This document shows, in pieces, positions 1 to 10,300 of a stretch of 47,385 bases of DNA. The DNA is taken from NCBI GenBank assembly GCA_944383685.1, contig CALWQM010000016.1:1-47385 (forward strand). The letters run 5' to 3'. Source of the stretch: an uncultured Clostridia bacterium (GTDB taxonomy: Bacteria; Bacillota; Clostridia; Christensenellales; UBA1242). A program made the position numbers and the translations under genes. The first letter of the stretch is position 1. Each line of letters starts with the position of its first letter. Under the pieces are notes generated by a model. The model did no database searches. It was given only the letters and a program-made list of their open reading frames with translations, and was not told the DNA's origin.

Positions 1-1
1 A

Positions 2-118
2 TTAACTCGTCATTTGGCAACAAAAAACAATGAAAATTTTAATATTAAATATGTTTATAATAATCTAAAAGATTCCAAAGAAAGCATTTATGACAAATTA
101 GCAAAGTTTGTATTATAA
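2..118 (+). CDS. C-terminal end of an unknown protein running in from the left edge
   Basis: A frame is open from the left edge to a TAA at 116-118 and gives about 38 residues rich in Lys, Asn, Asp and Tyr, ending IYDKLAKFVL. The composition resembles the real proteins of this window, but an open stretch this short can arise by chance in AT-rich DNA. No family is recognised. It lies about 210 bases before a tRNA-like 3' fragment, where an integrase gene would be expected if that fragment is an attachment site, but nothing in these residues identifies an integrase. Low confidence. Confidence 0.3.
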   Translation, partial: LTRHLATKNNENFNIKYVYNNLKDSKESIYDKLAKFVL

Positions 119-329
119 ATCCACTGCAACAAATTTTTGCAAGAAAAATGCAAGATTTTTGCAAATGGGCTGTTTTGTGTTGTATTTTATCGCGTTTGTA
201 TTGTATAATATCGTTTGATAAGGTCAAGTGGATAAAATGCCGATAAATAAGGGGATTGAGAGATTTTTATATGATATTTTATGATAAAATATGATACGAA
301 AAATCGAACTCACAACAAATGGTTTTAAT
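119..329. other. AT-rich intergenic DNA with short repeats, no gene seen
   Basis: No convincing gene is present. The stretch holds the repeated string TTTTTGCAA (around 135 and 165) and an inverted repeat, ATATTTTA (274-281) and TAAAATAT (285-292), separated by three bases. The inverted repeat could be a protein-binding site or a weak hairpin. It has no T-run typical of a terminator. Confidence 0.4.
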
Positions 330-375
330 TTCTTCGGAACTTAGATTCCGGGTTCGAATCCCGGTGGAAGCACCA
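330..375 (+). other. tRNA-Leu-like 3' fragment, possible integration (att) site
   Basis: The stretch has a five-pair T stem and T loop (CCGGG, TTCGAAT, CCCGG; 348-364), an acceptor 3' strand TGGAAGC (365-371), discriminator A372 and CCA at 373-375. Just before the T arm, GGAA and TTCC can pair as the stem of a long variable arm. A class II arm, A73 and a C72/G71 end fit tRNA-Leu. No matching 5' acceptor (GCTTCCA), D arm or proper anticodon arm lies upstream, so the gene is incomplete. Site-specific integration into tRNA genes commonly leaves such 3' fragments. tmRNA was considered, but the end lacks the U70 needed for alanine charging. That it is a fragment is seen; that it is an att site is inferred. 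Confidence 0.5.
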
Positions 376-484
376 AATTTTATATAATTTATAACAACTT
401 AAATTATTTACAAATCAAAAGCTTTTTCTTATATATAGATAAGCAATTTTTTATTAATTTAAGGTGTCCTTTTTGATTGGAAAT

Positions 485-2107
485 TTAAAACAAATCGGTG
501 TTAAGAATATAATAATAATTTAATAATTCCTTTTGATAATCCACAATCTTCCCCTCTGGCAAAATCAACATTCTTGTGATGCCTATTTGTTCAACAAAAT
601 CTGGGTTGTGGCTTACAAGAAGAATTGTGCCTTTATATTCACGGAAATTTTCGCCAATAATTGCCTGAGTGTCTGGGTCAAGGTGGTTTGTTGGTTCATC
701 CAAAATTAAAAGGTTTGCTTGTTGCAAAAGCAATCTACATAATGAAATCCTGGCTTTTTCACCTGGCGACAAAAGTTTAACCTTCTTAAAAACGGTATCC
801 CCTTTAAAAAGAAAATTGCCAAGAATGTTTCTTCTTTCTATGTCATTTAAGTTATTGTCTTCAATGTTTTCAATCACACTTTTGTTTTCATCCAAAAGTT
901 CCAATTCCTGTGCATAGTATGCAATATCTGTTTTTTGGCTGAAAACAATTTCTCCACTTTTAGGAGTTAATATTTTCATTATAAGTTTAAGCAAAGTTGA
1001 TTTACCAACACCATTCTCACCCACAATCAAAAATCGTTCATTTGCACTTAAAGCAAAGGATAAGTTTTCATAAAGTTTTGGCTTGCCTTCATAATTAAAA
1101 GTCAAGTTTCTCACTTCTAATGGCACTTTGCCACTTTCGCGTTTTGGTTCAAGACGAATTTTGATGTGCTTATATTCTTTATCACGCTTTTCAAGGGATG
1201 CAATAGCCTTTTCAAGTTTTGCTTCTCTATCTTGCCCCATTCTTTTTAAGTTATGATTAGTTCGAGAGGCTTGCTTTGCTTTTTGAACAAAATCGGCAAG
1301 TTTCTTTATCTCTTTTTCTTGCTGAGTAATTCTCAATTCTTTTAAAAGTTGCTCTTGGGCATATTTGTGTTTAAAAGTGGTGTAGTCACCTTCATACACA
1401 GAAATTTTATGTGTGACTTTGTTAACAAAAAGAATTTTGTTCACAACTGCATTCAAAAAATCTATATCGTGGCTGATTATCAACACGCTACCTTTATAAT
1501 TTTTTAAATAGTTGGTAACAAATGCCTTTGTGGTGATGTCTAGGTGGTTTGTTGGCTCATCCAAAAGCAAAATCTGTGGATTAGAAAAAAGCACATGTGC
1601 AAAGGCAATTTTAGACTTTTGACCACCTGATAAATCTTTTAATTTCATATCCAAAAGGTCGCTGTCAATCTTCATGTCATCAATAAGTTTGAGAAGGCTG
1701 TTTTCTGCATTATAGATATCAAGTTCGTCAAGTTGTGCTTGCAAATTTGTTATCTCCCAAAAAAGTTTGGGATGTTCTGTTTCATCTGCAACGGCAAGTT
1801 TTTCATACACTTCGTTCAATTTGCTTTCAATTTCTTTAATTGGGCGAGCAGAAAAAAGATAGTCCCATACGGACTTTTGCTTGTCTTCAAAATCTATTTC
1901 TTGTGGCAAATATCCAACTCTGGCATTACCTGTGACAATTGTTCCGCTGTCAAGTTCTTGCTGTTTCAAAATTACCTTGAAAAGGGTTGTCTTTCCAGCG
2001 CCATTGACGCCAACAATTCCTGTTTTGTCATAATTATTAAGATAAAACTCTGCATCGTCATAAATGGTTTCCGTTCCAAATGACAGATGCATATGCTGTC
2101 CTCTCAT
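485..2107 (-). CDS. ABC-F family ATPase (ribosome-associated type)
   Basis: This is a soluble duplicated-ATPase protein of 540 residues with no membrane segments. ABC-F proteins bind the ribosomal E site and help stalled translation or protect against antibiotics. Domain 1 has Walker A GVNGAGKT (about 33-40), signature LSGGQ (159-163), Walker B with LLDEP and switch His in ISHD. A Lys/Glu-rich helical linker follows (about 241-330). Domain 2 has Walker A GENGVGKS (363-370), a variant signature LSPGE (446-450), LILDEPTNHLD and switch His500. Start: ATG with GAGGAA five bases upstream. It lies 70 bases downstream of the 182-residue unknown gene on the same strand and is probably co-transcribed with it. 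Housekeeping role versus drug resistance cannot be told from sequence alone. Confidence 0.9.
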   Translation of the reverse strand: MRGQHMHLSFGTETIYDDAEFYLNNYDKTGIVGVNGAGKTTLFKVILKQQELDSGTIVTGNARVGYLPQEIDFEDKQKSVWDYLFSARPIKEIESKLNEVYEKLAVADETEHPKLFWEITNLQAQLDELDIYNAENSLLKLIDDMKIDSDLLDMKLKDLSGGQKSKIAFAHVLFSNPQILLLDEPTNHLDITTKAFVTNYLKNYKGSVLIISHDIDFLNAVVNKILFVNKVTHKISVYEGDYTTFKHKYAQEQLLKELRITQQEKEIKKLADFVQKAKQASRTNHNLKRMGQDREAKLEKAIASLEKRDKEYKHIKIRLEPKRESGKVPLEVRNLTFNYEGKPKLYENLSFALSANERFLIVGENGVGKSTLLKLIMKILTPKSGEIVFSQKTDIAYYAQELELLDENKSVIENIEDNNLNDIERRNILGNFLFKGDTVFKKVKLLSPGEKARISLCRLLLQQANLLILDEPTNHLDPDTQAIIGENFREYKGTILLVSHNPDFVEQIGITRMLILPEGKIVDYQKELLNYYYILNTDLF

Positions 2108-2176
2108 TGCTGTTCCTCACTTAAATTTGATTTATGTGCAACACTTTTAAAATCCTAAAATTGAATAATAAATAAA

Positions 2177-2725
2177 TTATGAAATCAAATATTTTGCAAC
2201 TGCAATGACAGAGTCTTCAAGAGCCTTAACAAATTTTCTGTTAACTTCAAGGGAATAAGGTTGCTCAATATTATCTTGTTGGATAAGTTCCTTTGGGTTG
2301 ATTTTCAAATTATCCACAATGCCTTCGCAAAGTAAGTTTGAGATAACATACAAGGCATTATCCTTATTTATATTTCCCCTCATAAGCGCAAACTTTAATA
2401 TATCATCTTTTGCGAATATTAAGTCGAGAGCAAATTTTAAAAAGAACTCTAACTTTTCAATAGAAAAACAATTTCCATTTGCAGCCGCCAAAATCTGCCA
2501 AGACATGTAAAGTTCATAATTTTGATTTAAAAAATTAGGGATGCCTTTGCTGTAAAAATATGCAACACAATCTTCTGCAATGGCATCTCCCATCATTGCC
2601 TTTGTGCAAATGTCGGCAAACACATCGTCAAACTTTCCAGTTTCTTCTGCATCGAACAATTTTTTTCTATATTTAACAAAACCATCATAAGCGGTTTTTC
2701 TGTCAATAAACTTTTTATAATCCAC
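2177..2725 (-). CDS. Conserved-looking protein of unknown function, 182 residues
   Basis: I do not recognise this protein. It is predicted to be soluble and mainly helical, with no signal peptide, membrane segment or clear motif. It begins with a GTG codon; AGGAG lies eight bases upstream. A -10 box TATAAT (ATTATA on the plus strand, 2745-2750) sits 19 bases before the start, but the -35 is poor (TTTATC). Immediately upstream of that -35 lies a phased array of DnaA boxes, so DnaA may activate or repress this promoter. The ABC-F gene follows 70 bases downstream, so the two may share a transcript and perhaps a translation-related role. That functional link is only inference. Confidence 0.75.
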   Translation of the reverse strand: MDYKKFIDRKTAYDGFVKYRKKLFDAEETGKFDDVFADICTKAMMGDAIAEDCVAYFYSKGIPNFLNQNYELYMSWQILAAANGNCFSIEKLEFFLKFALDLIFAKDDILKFALMRGNINKDNALYVISNLLCEGIVDNLKINPKELIQQDNIEQPYSLEVNRKFVKALEDSVIAVAKYLIS

Positions 2726-2744
2726 GGCTTAAACTCCTAAAATT

Positions 2745-2773
2745 ATTATAACAAAAAGATAAAAAAAGATAAA
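2745..2773 (-). promoter_or_regulatory. Weak sigma-A promoter of the 182-residue gene and ABC-F gene, next to DnaA boxes
   Basis: On the minus strand the -10 is a perfect TATAAT (2745-2750), with a 17-base spacer and a poor -35, TTTATC (2768-2773). DnaA boxes begin 12 bases upstream of the -35. A weak -35 with adjacent activator sites is the arrangement of an activator-dependent promoter. DnaA control is inferred. Confidence 0.5.
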
Positions 2774-2785
2774 GGAAATGGGCAA

Positions 2786-2899
2786 TTTTCCACAAATTTT
2801 TTGAGTTATCCACATTTATACACAAGTTATCCACATTTTATCCACAATGATTTTTTAAATTCGACAGCAATAAACAAAATCTATTTCCCCTGTGGATAA
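2786..2899. promoter_or_regulatory. DnaA-box cluster, six sites
   Basis: Boxes on the plus strand: TTTTCCACA (2786-2794, one mismatch), TTATCCACA (2806-2814, perfect), TTATACACA (2816-2824, an accepted variant), TTATCCACA (2827-2835) and TTATCCACA (2838-2846). A reversed perfect box TGTGGATAA lies at 2891-2899. Start-to-start distances are 20, 10, 11 and 11 bases, so the five direct boxes face the same side of the helix. This is denser and closer to consensus than anything between dnaA and dnaN. The function is not known: origin element, DnaA titration site or promoter control are all possible. Confidence 0.8.
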
Positions 2900-2934
2900 A
2901 AAAATATCTGCTTTTTCAAGACAGATATTTTTTA
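2898..2934 (-). terminator. Terminator of the cardiolipin synthase transcript
   Basis: On the minus strand the arms AATATCTG and CAGATATT pair around an 11-base loop and are followed by a run of T. The hairpin begins about 14 bases after the cls stop codon. The T-run touches the reversed DnaA box at 2891-2899. Confidence 0.75.
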
Positions 2935-2947
2935 TATTTAACAAAAT

Positions 2948-4399
2948 TTATAAAATTGGAGAGCCCAAACGGAAAATTGCTTGCAAAAACTTTGTGTACC
3001 ATTTTTTCTCTCTGTAATAATTTTGGTCAAGCTTAACTGAGTTTTTAATGTCCTCTTTTATGCTTTTCCCATAATCCTCATTAAGCTCTTTTGAATACAT
3101 AATAACCGTGTCTTCAAAATTAAGTCCAAATGAACGATTGTCTGTGTTACAGGTTCCTATTGATAATTGGTTGTCATCCACAAGCAAAGCTTTGCTGTGC
3201 AAAAATCCTTTGTAAAGATACACGGAAGCCCCAATATCCAAAAGTTCTTTGAGGTAGGAAATTGAAACATGGAAAATTGCTTTATGGTCTGGCTTTTGAG
3301 GAATCATAATTCCAACCCGCACACCACTTGCAATTGCAATTTTGATTGCCGACATGAAACTGTCATCCGGCACAAAATATGGTGACTGAATGAAAACATG
3401 CTTTTTGGCATTGGTTATCATTTTGATGTATGTTTCCTTTATGCTTTGCATTGGCATATCAGGGCCAGATGCCAACACCTGCAAGTTTACGCATCCCGCA
3501 ATGTTGATTTTTGGGAAGTAACCATCTTTAACATAATCTTCGGCTCTGCGGTTTTCTTTCTTGCAATATCTCCAATCATTCAAAAAGATGTTTTGTAAGA
3601 TATACACCCCACTTCCAACCATACGCAAGTGAGTGTCACGCCATGGTGATGTTTTTTTCTTAGTGCCATAAATGTGGTCATCACGAATATTGAGCCCACC
3701 AGTGTAACCAATCTTGCCATCAATCACAACAATCTTTCTGTGATTACGATAATTCATTTTTAAATTAAGCATACGAATATGTGCAAAAGGTGGGAAAAAT
3801 TCAGCAACTTCACCGCCAGCTTTACTTAACTTTCTAAAAAAGCGTCTTGGAGCCCCTAAGCATCCAATGGAGTCATAAATAAATTTAATTTTAACCCCTT
3901 CTTTTGCTTTTTTGATAAGAATGTTCATTATCTCTTTGCCAACATTGTCATCTGCAAAAATATAGTATTCCATATTTATTGTTTCTTTTGCAGCTAACAA
4001 ATCTCTCTTTAAATCTGCAATTTTATCAGTTCCCCAACGATAAAATTTTATATCGTTATTAGGACACAATATACTTCCAAAGCTGTAACAACACTTTACA
4101 ACGCCAATATCATCTTTAAGCTCGCTTTTCAAATCTTCTTGCATATATAAGATTTTTTTAATCTCTTCGTTATATCCAAGTTTATAAAGTTTATGTTTGT
4201 TAATCATTCGGCGAGTTCTAAAAGAAAGCCCATTCCCCATAACAATATAGAAAATATAACCCACGATTGGAAGGGCGGTTAAAACCGCCATCCAACACAT
4301 GATATTGGTAAATTTTCTTCTTTCCAAGAAAACCATGGAAACGAACAGCAAAAAGTTAATTATCCAAGTTGAAATAAATATCCAAAACCAAACATTCAT
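2948..4399 (-). CDS. cls: Cardiolipin synthase, phospholipase D family
   Basis: The enzyme joins two phosphatidylglycerol molecules into cardiolipin at the cytoplasmic membrane. The 483 residues match bacterial Cls length. Two N-terminal membrane helices (about 6-25 and 33-55) are followed by two HKD catalytic motifs: His220, Lys222, Asp227 (HRKIVVID) and His401, Lys403, Asp408 (HSKALLVDD), each followed by a Gly/Thr/Asn-rich stretch. The start codon overlaps the stop codon of the giant surface-protein gene (ATGA at 4396-4399), which implies translational coupling in a two-gene operon. The pairing suggests that the surface protein and membrane lipid composition are linked, but this is inference. 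A terminator follows the gene. Confidence 0.93.
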   Translation of the reverse strand: MNVWFWIFISTWIINFLLFVSMVFLERRKFTNIMCWMAVLTALPIVGYIFYIVMGNGLSFRTRRMINKHKLYKLGYNEEIKKILYMQEDLKSELKDDIGVVKCCYSFGSILCPNNDIKFYRWGTDKIADLKRDLLAAKETINMEYYIFADDNVGKEIMNILIKKAKEGVKIKFIYDSIGCLGAPRRFFRKLSKAGGEVAEFFPPFAHIRMLNLKMNYRNHRKIVVIDGKIGYTGGLNIRDDHIYGTKKKTSPWRDTHLRMVGSGVYILQNIFLNDWRYCKKENRRAEDYVKDGYFPKINIAGCVNLQVLASGPDMPMQSIKETYIKMITNAKKHVFIQSPYFVPDDSFMSAIKIAIASGVRVGIMIPQKPDHKAIFHVSISYLKELLDIGASVYLYKGFLHSKALLVDDNQLSIGTCNTDNRSFGLNFEDTVIMYSKELNEDYGKSIKEDIKNSVKLDQNYYREKKWYTKFLQAIFRLGSPIL

Positions 4400-7300
4400 T
4401 TAGTGACCTCACTGGCAGAAGGAATGTTATTTTCAATTAAAACAAGAATTTTTGTCAATATTAAAGAGCCATCTTCCTCTGTTCCTGTTTTAACATTCAC
4501 TGATTTCAAAATATAGTCATTTTCAACATCGTTGTCATCTAAACTCAAAATGTTGTTAGTAATTATATTAGAAGAATCATCATAATATTCAACTTGGCTT
4601 ATGCCGAGTTCAGTTCTCACACTGCTTGTAATCAAATTTAAATTGAAGTCTTTTGTGTCTGTTGAACTTTCAAACATCAAATTTTCACTGACCATGGTTT
4701 CCTCTGTTGTGCCATTTTGTCCAACAAAGGTAACATTGATAATGGCATAAATTGTGGAATCGCTTGCACCATCATTATAGGTTACAACATAAAGATATTT
4801 TTGTCTTATTGCAAACAAGTTTTGACTTGGGAAAGTTACTGTCGTTGTTTCTGTCAATTTATAGTTTCCACTTTCAAACTTGCCATCTGGTATATTGTTA
4901 TTAATCACATAAAATTTCGCACTTTTTGCACCAGTTACATTGATATTTGCATTTATTTGCTCAGTGTAGTTAGATAAGTTATTGTTTCCAGCAGTTATAG
5001 TTCCATTGAGCATGATGTTGAAACTGTTTGTTATTATTGCTGAATACAAAGTCAATGTAACTTTATAATATTTACCACCAATCATAACATAGAACACTGG
5101 AAGTTCGCTTGAAACAACTTGGCCGTCTTCACGAACGATGTTAACTTTGTAAATTCCATCCACAACTGAATCTGTGTCAACAGTTAAAGTTGAGATTGAA
5201 CTCAATGCATTGCCACCATAAGTGAACCAGCTGACAGTTCCAGTTAATCCTAAATTTTCAAGTACAAAACTATCAAGGTTGCTTAACCTATAAGCATTTG
5301 TGTAAACAGTGCTTGAAGCAATGTTTGTTTCGCCTTGGTAAACAAAGAATGTAACAGTGTATTTTGTGTAATTTGAAACTCCGTCTTTGGTATTAACAAC
5401 AAAGAATTGTCTTGTTAAGCTGTTTGCAGCATCAGTTTCTTTTCTTTCAAGAGTGTAAGATTTAGACTCTGTGATTTCAACCATTTCGTTATTATCACTA
5501 AGTGCATAAATCTTTTCACTGCCTTCGACTTTCAAAATATTCTTAATTTGTGCAAGTGTTAGGGTTGCTGTTGTAACATCTTTATCATCAACCTTAGTGG
5601 TTGTGAAATCGCTGTTTTTAAGCCAAGTTGAAGTTGCAATGTTAGAATTTGAATTGTATACATAATAATTAACTGTATATTTCTTTACCCCACTTTCAGT
5701 TTGAACATAATAAGTTTCTGGTTGTGGAGCTGTGTTTGTTGATTGGAAGATAACAGATGGAACAACTTGGTTTTTGTTATCCGCACTTAGCTTGTAAGTT
5801 GTTGCATCATTTCCAAATAAGTTACTCAAATAGTATGTTGTGTTTGGAGTAAGTGCAACATCTTTGCTTCCAGCATCGCTATAAACAAAGATTGTTATGT
5901 TGTAATTAATAATTGTTGAACCTTTAACAGCAACAATATTATAAGTTGTTATCCCTTCTTTTGCGACATCAAAAGTGGTCTTTGCTTCTGCTGAACCATC
6001 TTCTTTAAGTTGATAGTAAGTGTAGCCACCACCATCATTTAACACAGTTGAAATTGAGTTTGCTGTTGAACCTTTTGTTAAAGCATATGAACGATAGTCC
6101 AAAGATTCATTATCATAAACAACAACAGTTGCTGTGAAATATTCAAAAGTAAGTCCTTTTTCGCTGTTTAAATAACTCTTCACAAAAGTACTTGTGTAAG
6201 AACCAACACTGTCATAAGTGTAGGAGTCAACATTATTTGAAATTATATAAGCTCCATCAGTGTTTTCTTGAACAATACGATATTGAGTGTTTGCTTCGCC
6301 AGTGCCAAAATATTCCCCAAAGTTTATGGTTGTGTTCATAGGAACAACGATAACAGGTGAAGCTGTTCCCTGTGCAGGAGTTTTTACAGTTGTAGTTAAA
6401 CCTGCCCCTAGCATGTAAAGTGTTTCCTTGTCATTTAAAACAATTAAAGAATTTCCAAGCAAATTGTAACCTTTGCTAGCGTTAATTTCAGTTGTTGAAG
6501 TTTCCTCCTCTTTACTATATTCTCTTAAATAGAATTCAACTGTGCCAAGCAATAAGCCTTGATTATCCCTGAACATTCCATCAGCACCAGAAACTTTCAT
6601 GTAAATGGTAACTTTGATTGTGTTTGTTTTAACATCAAAGCCTTTTGAGGTTGTGATTGTTCCGGTTGCGTCAATGGTTGCATTACCTTCAATTTCAAAC
6701 GAATATGCCCATGGCTCATTCCCTATATAATGTGAGCTACTCATAAAACTTGGATCATAAACTACATAATTTAATAAACTGTTTACTGCCCAACCACTTG
6801 GAGAAATCACATAATAATCGTCAGCTGTACCTGTGTTTCCACCTTCAACTTTGTAATAATTGTTTACGATATATTCATAAGCGGTGGAATTATTAGCACT
6901 TATTGATTTATAGTAAGGATAAACTTGAATAGATTCATGTTGTTGATAGTATAAAGGTCCAGTGCTTTCGTTTGGTCTATAACCTACCACTGTGTAAATA
7001 TTTCTTGTTGCATACCCACTTGAATTGAGCTCCGCAATGCTTTCAATATTGTAAGTTATTATGTTAGTAGCACTAAATGCCGCAAGTTTGCCAATATTGT
7101 AAGATTTTATTTCATTTGAATTTGTTGCTTCTTTTACACTGTCAAAATATTTAATTGTGTAACTTCCACCTTCACTTACATCTTTAATATGAACATAATA
7201 AGTATTCCCAGCGGTGTAAGCCTTTTCGGTTGAAATTCTTACATAATCACTGTGAGTGTAACTTCTTGTGTTGTTGATTGTCTTCCATGGATTATTTACA

Positions 7301-10300
7301 TCTTGTTCATTATCATCCGGAATTTTTGTATCTGTTGTGATTGCATATTTAAGTGAAGTTCCTGCTGTGGTTTGAATTTGCAATGTGTCGTTATAAACTG
7401 TCACTTCACCAGGTGAAGCTGAGTTGAAATCGCCATTTGTTATTGTTCCGCCGTCCAAAATTTTTGACGTCTTTATCGTTCCTGGTTCATTACGATTTAC
7501 AGTTACATTAAGTCTTAATTCTGCTTCACTTGTGCCATCTGTTATTGTAATTACCATAACAACTTCAATTGATGTTGATGTGCCATAATATGAACCATCA
7601 AAATATGGTATAGAGAATGGTGTATTAGCAATCTCAGATATTGTTCCTTTTGTTGCTGTTCCTGAATTATCATAATAGTACCACAAACCTTCGCGAGTAT
7701 AAATATTTTTATCTTTATTGGTTCCGCCAGTAACAGTAGTTCCATCAATCTCAAAGTTAACTTTACTTATATAATAATCTTGGAAATTAGATTCATATAT
7801 ACCATCTGCTGAGATTGCAAACACCTCTTTTGAGTAAAGATAAGTATCAAAGCCACGCAAGGTTATTTGATAATTACCTTTACCAAATGTTGGATTTGTT
7901 ACCTCTGAAACACTTTGATTGCTTGGTGTTTTGATTTCTCCACCATAACTTACAACTATTGGGCTTGTGGAACTTGCATTAACATAAACATCGAAAACAC
8001 TTGGCAAATTTGCATTATCAATATCATTAGTTGCATGCTTCTTTCCATCCGTTCCATTATAAACATAGATAATGGTTGCGCCTGAAACAACATTACCATC
8101 ATCAACTTTTCCTTGGTAAACTTTTACTTCTTCGTTTTCACTCTTTGGAACATTTGCAAAATACAAATTGTATTCTGTGTTATAATTTGCACTATCTTCA
8201 TCTGCTGTTGTGCCTGTCAAAGTAACGTTGTTTTGAGTAATTGTGTTATATAATGTTCCAAATGTGACAGAATCACCTTCTGTAACACTTGACTTGTTTG
8301 TTCCAACAATTTCAGGATTTAAAGTTGATTTAATTCTAAAATAAATTCTAATTTGGAAATCATAGGAGTCAACTGCATCAATATAGTAATTCTTGTCGCC
8401 AAGTTCAACTGTCTTGACACCAAAATTAACTCCACCTGAACCAGTTTTTGAAGCCTCTTTCAATATTTTAGTTTCATCATCTTCACCATCATAAACACAG
8501 TTCCAGCCAAAATCAGCAAAATTGACACCTGCTTCATACGAGTTAAATTCAGCCCCTGCACTTCCTTTTGCATAATAATAAGTGAACAAATTGCCTAAGT
8601 TTTGGCCACCTTGATTTGCAACAAGCACTGAGTTATTTCCGCTTGAATAAAGGTTGATTGTTAAAGAATCATCAGTCAAATTGATGATATATGGATTTTC
8701 TGCGGTGTTGGTCATATAAAGTGTATGCCCACCTTGACCTTTTTCATATTCCTTGCTTTGTGCATTTGAATAAGCATTTGTTATGTTGTCATTCATAATT
8801 TGAACTGTGTAAGAAGAAACAACTTTAACCCTTAAATTGTAACTTGTTTGAACAGTAACTTCTCCAAAAGTTGTGGAATATGTGATTTTCATCATAACAA
8901 AATTGCCTAAGTTAGAAGCACCTCTTGCACGAATTGTCCAGTTAACATTTTTATCATTTGAACGAATGGCTGTCAATGAAATATAGTTGTTGGTTAAGTC
9001 ACCGCTGTTACCTGAGTTAAGTTCATGCTTACCAGCTCTTGGATTGATACCAGTTGAATTAGAAACTTCTGCCAAGATTTTTTGGTGAACTCTCCATGCT
9101 TCTTGTGATAATTCATCCCCATCTGCTTCAACTTTTAAATCACTGAACCCATAAACTTGAAGGTCTATTGCTCCGTTTTCAGCAAGAGTGGTTTGATTAT
9201 AAAGTTCACCTGTTCTTGCATTTCTTATTCCAAAGCCAGACATTGAAAGCAAGTTGTAAGTGCTTCCTGCTTGCAATTCTTCAAATTCTGTTTCTGCGTC
9301 TGCCACAACTTCAAATTCCACTTTAAGTGCAACAGTGTATGAATAATTTGTTTTGCCAGCAGGCTCTGTTCCATAAGTGTCTCTTGTTAAGTTGTATCCA
9401 ATGTTAAGTTTCTTTTCTTGCCCAATATCCGCACTTGCAAAGGTGAATGTTGTCATATCCTTCCAAGTTGAACCGTCTTGAATATAAACATTTGCAATGT
9501 CAGGAGAAACTTCATAGCCGGCATACTTCAAAACAATACGATTTGTAACGTATGGGTTTACCGCAAAAATTGTGCCTGCATCTTGTTTTCCAGATTTATT
9601 TTCGGCATCGACCTCTGTCAGGTAAACACCTTCGAAGGTATATCCAGAATAAGACCTTCCAAGTTCTTCAATATTGTCAACACCAAGGCTTGTTGACTGC
9701 AATTCATAAACAAAATAGTTTTGTTCGTTTTCGAATCTAACAAAATAGCTGTTTAAAGATATTCCAGTTAAGTATTTATATTTCAAAAGTCTACTGTTGC
9801 CAAAAATTGTGAGTTCTGTGTAATTTTTCATATCTTCGGCATAAATGTTTTCAACAGAGTTAGTTCTGTTTGTTGCATTTGTTTCAACTGTAACTGTTTC
9901 TGTGTTGCTAACAGTAACATTGTAAGTGATTGTCACTTGGTTAACTGTGATTGAAAATTCAACTGAACCTGAAATACTGTTATTGACTAAATTAAACTTA
10001 AAGTTGTATTCTGGCATTTCTGGGGTTGTGATTGTTGTGTTCATAATATTGCCAGGAGCTGTCATATCTTTTATGGTGTTACCTGTTACATTAAGATTTA
10101 CATTTGAAATTGATGTCACATTAAGCCCAATTGTGTATGAGTAAGCAGGAGCACCATCAGTTTGTCCCATTGGGTTTATTTCAAGTCTCTTTTCTATTGC
10201 TTTTGCTGTGAAGTTTGGAGCTGTATTAAAGAAATCGTTAATTGTTGTTTTATTATCAACATATTCTGTTTTAACAGCCTCGTCATTAACAGTTTTTATC

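Noticed and set aside
45..227. Minus-strand open frame of 60 codons at the left edge
   Set aside because: No ribosome binding site, low-complexity composition and repeats in the DNA. It looks like a chance frame.
300..375. tmRNA 3' end
   Set aside because: The acceptor 3' strand would not give the G-U pair needed for alanine charging, and no tag reading frame or 5' half is seen nearby.
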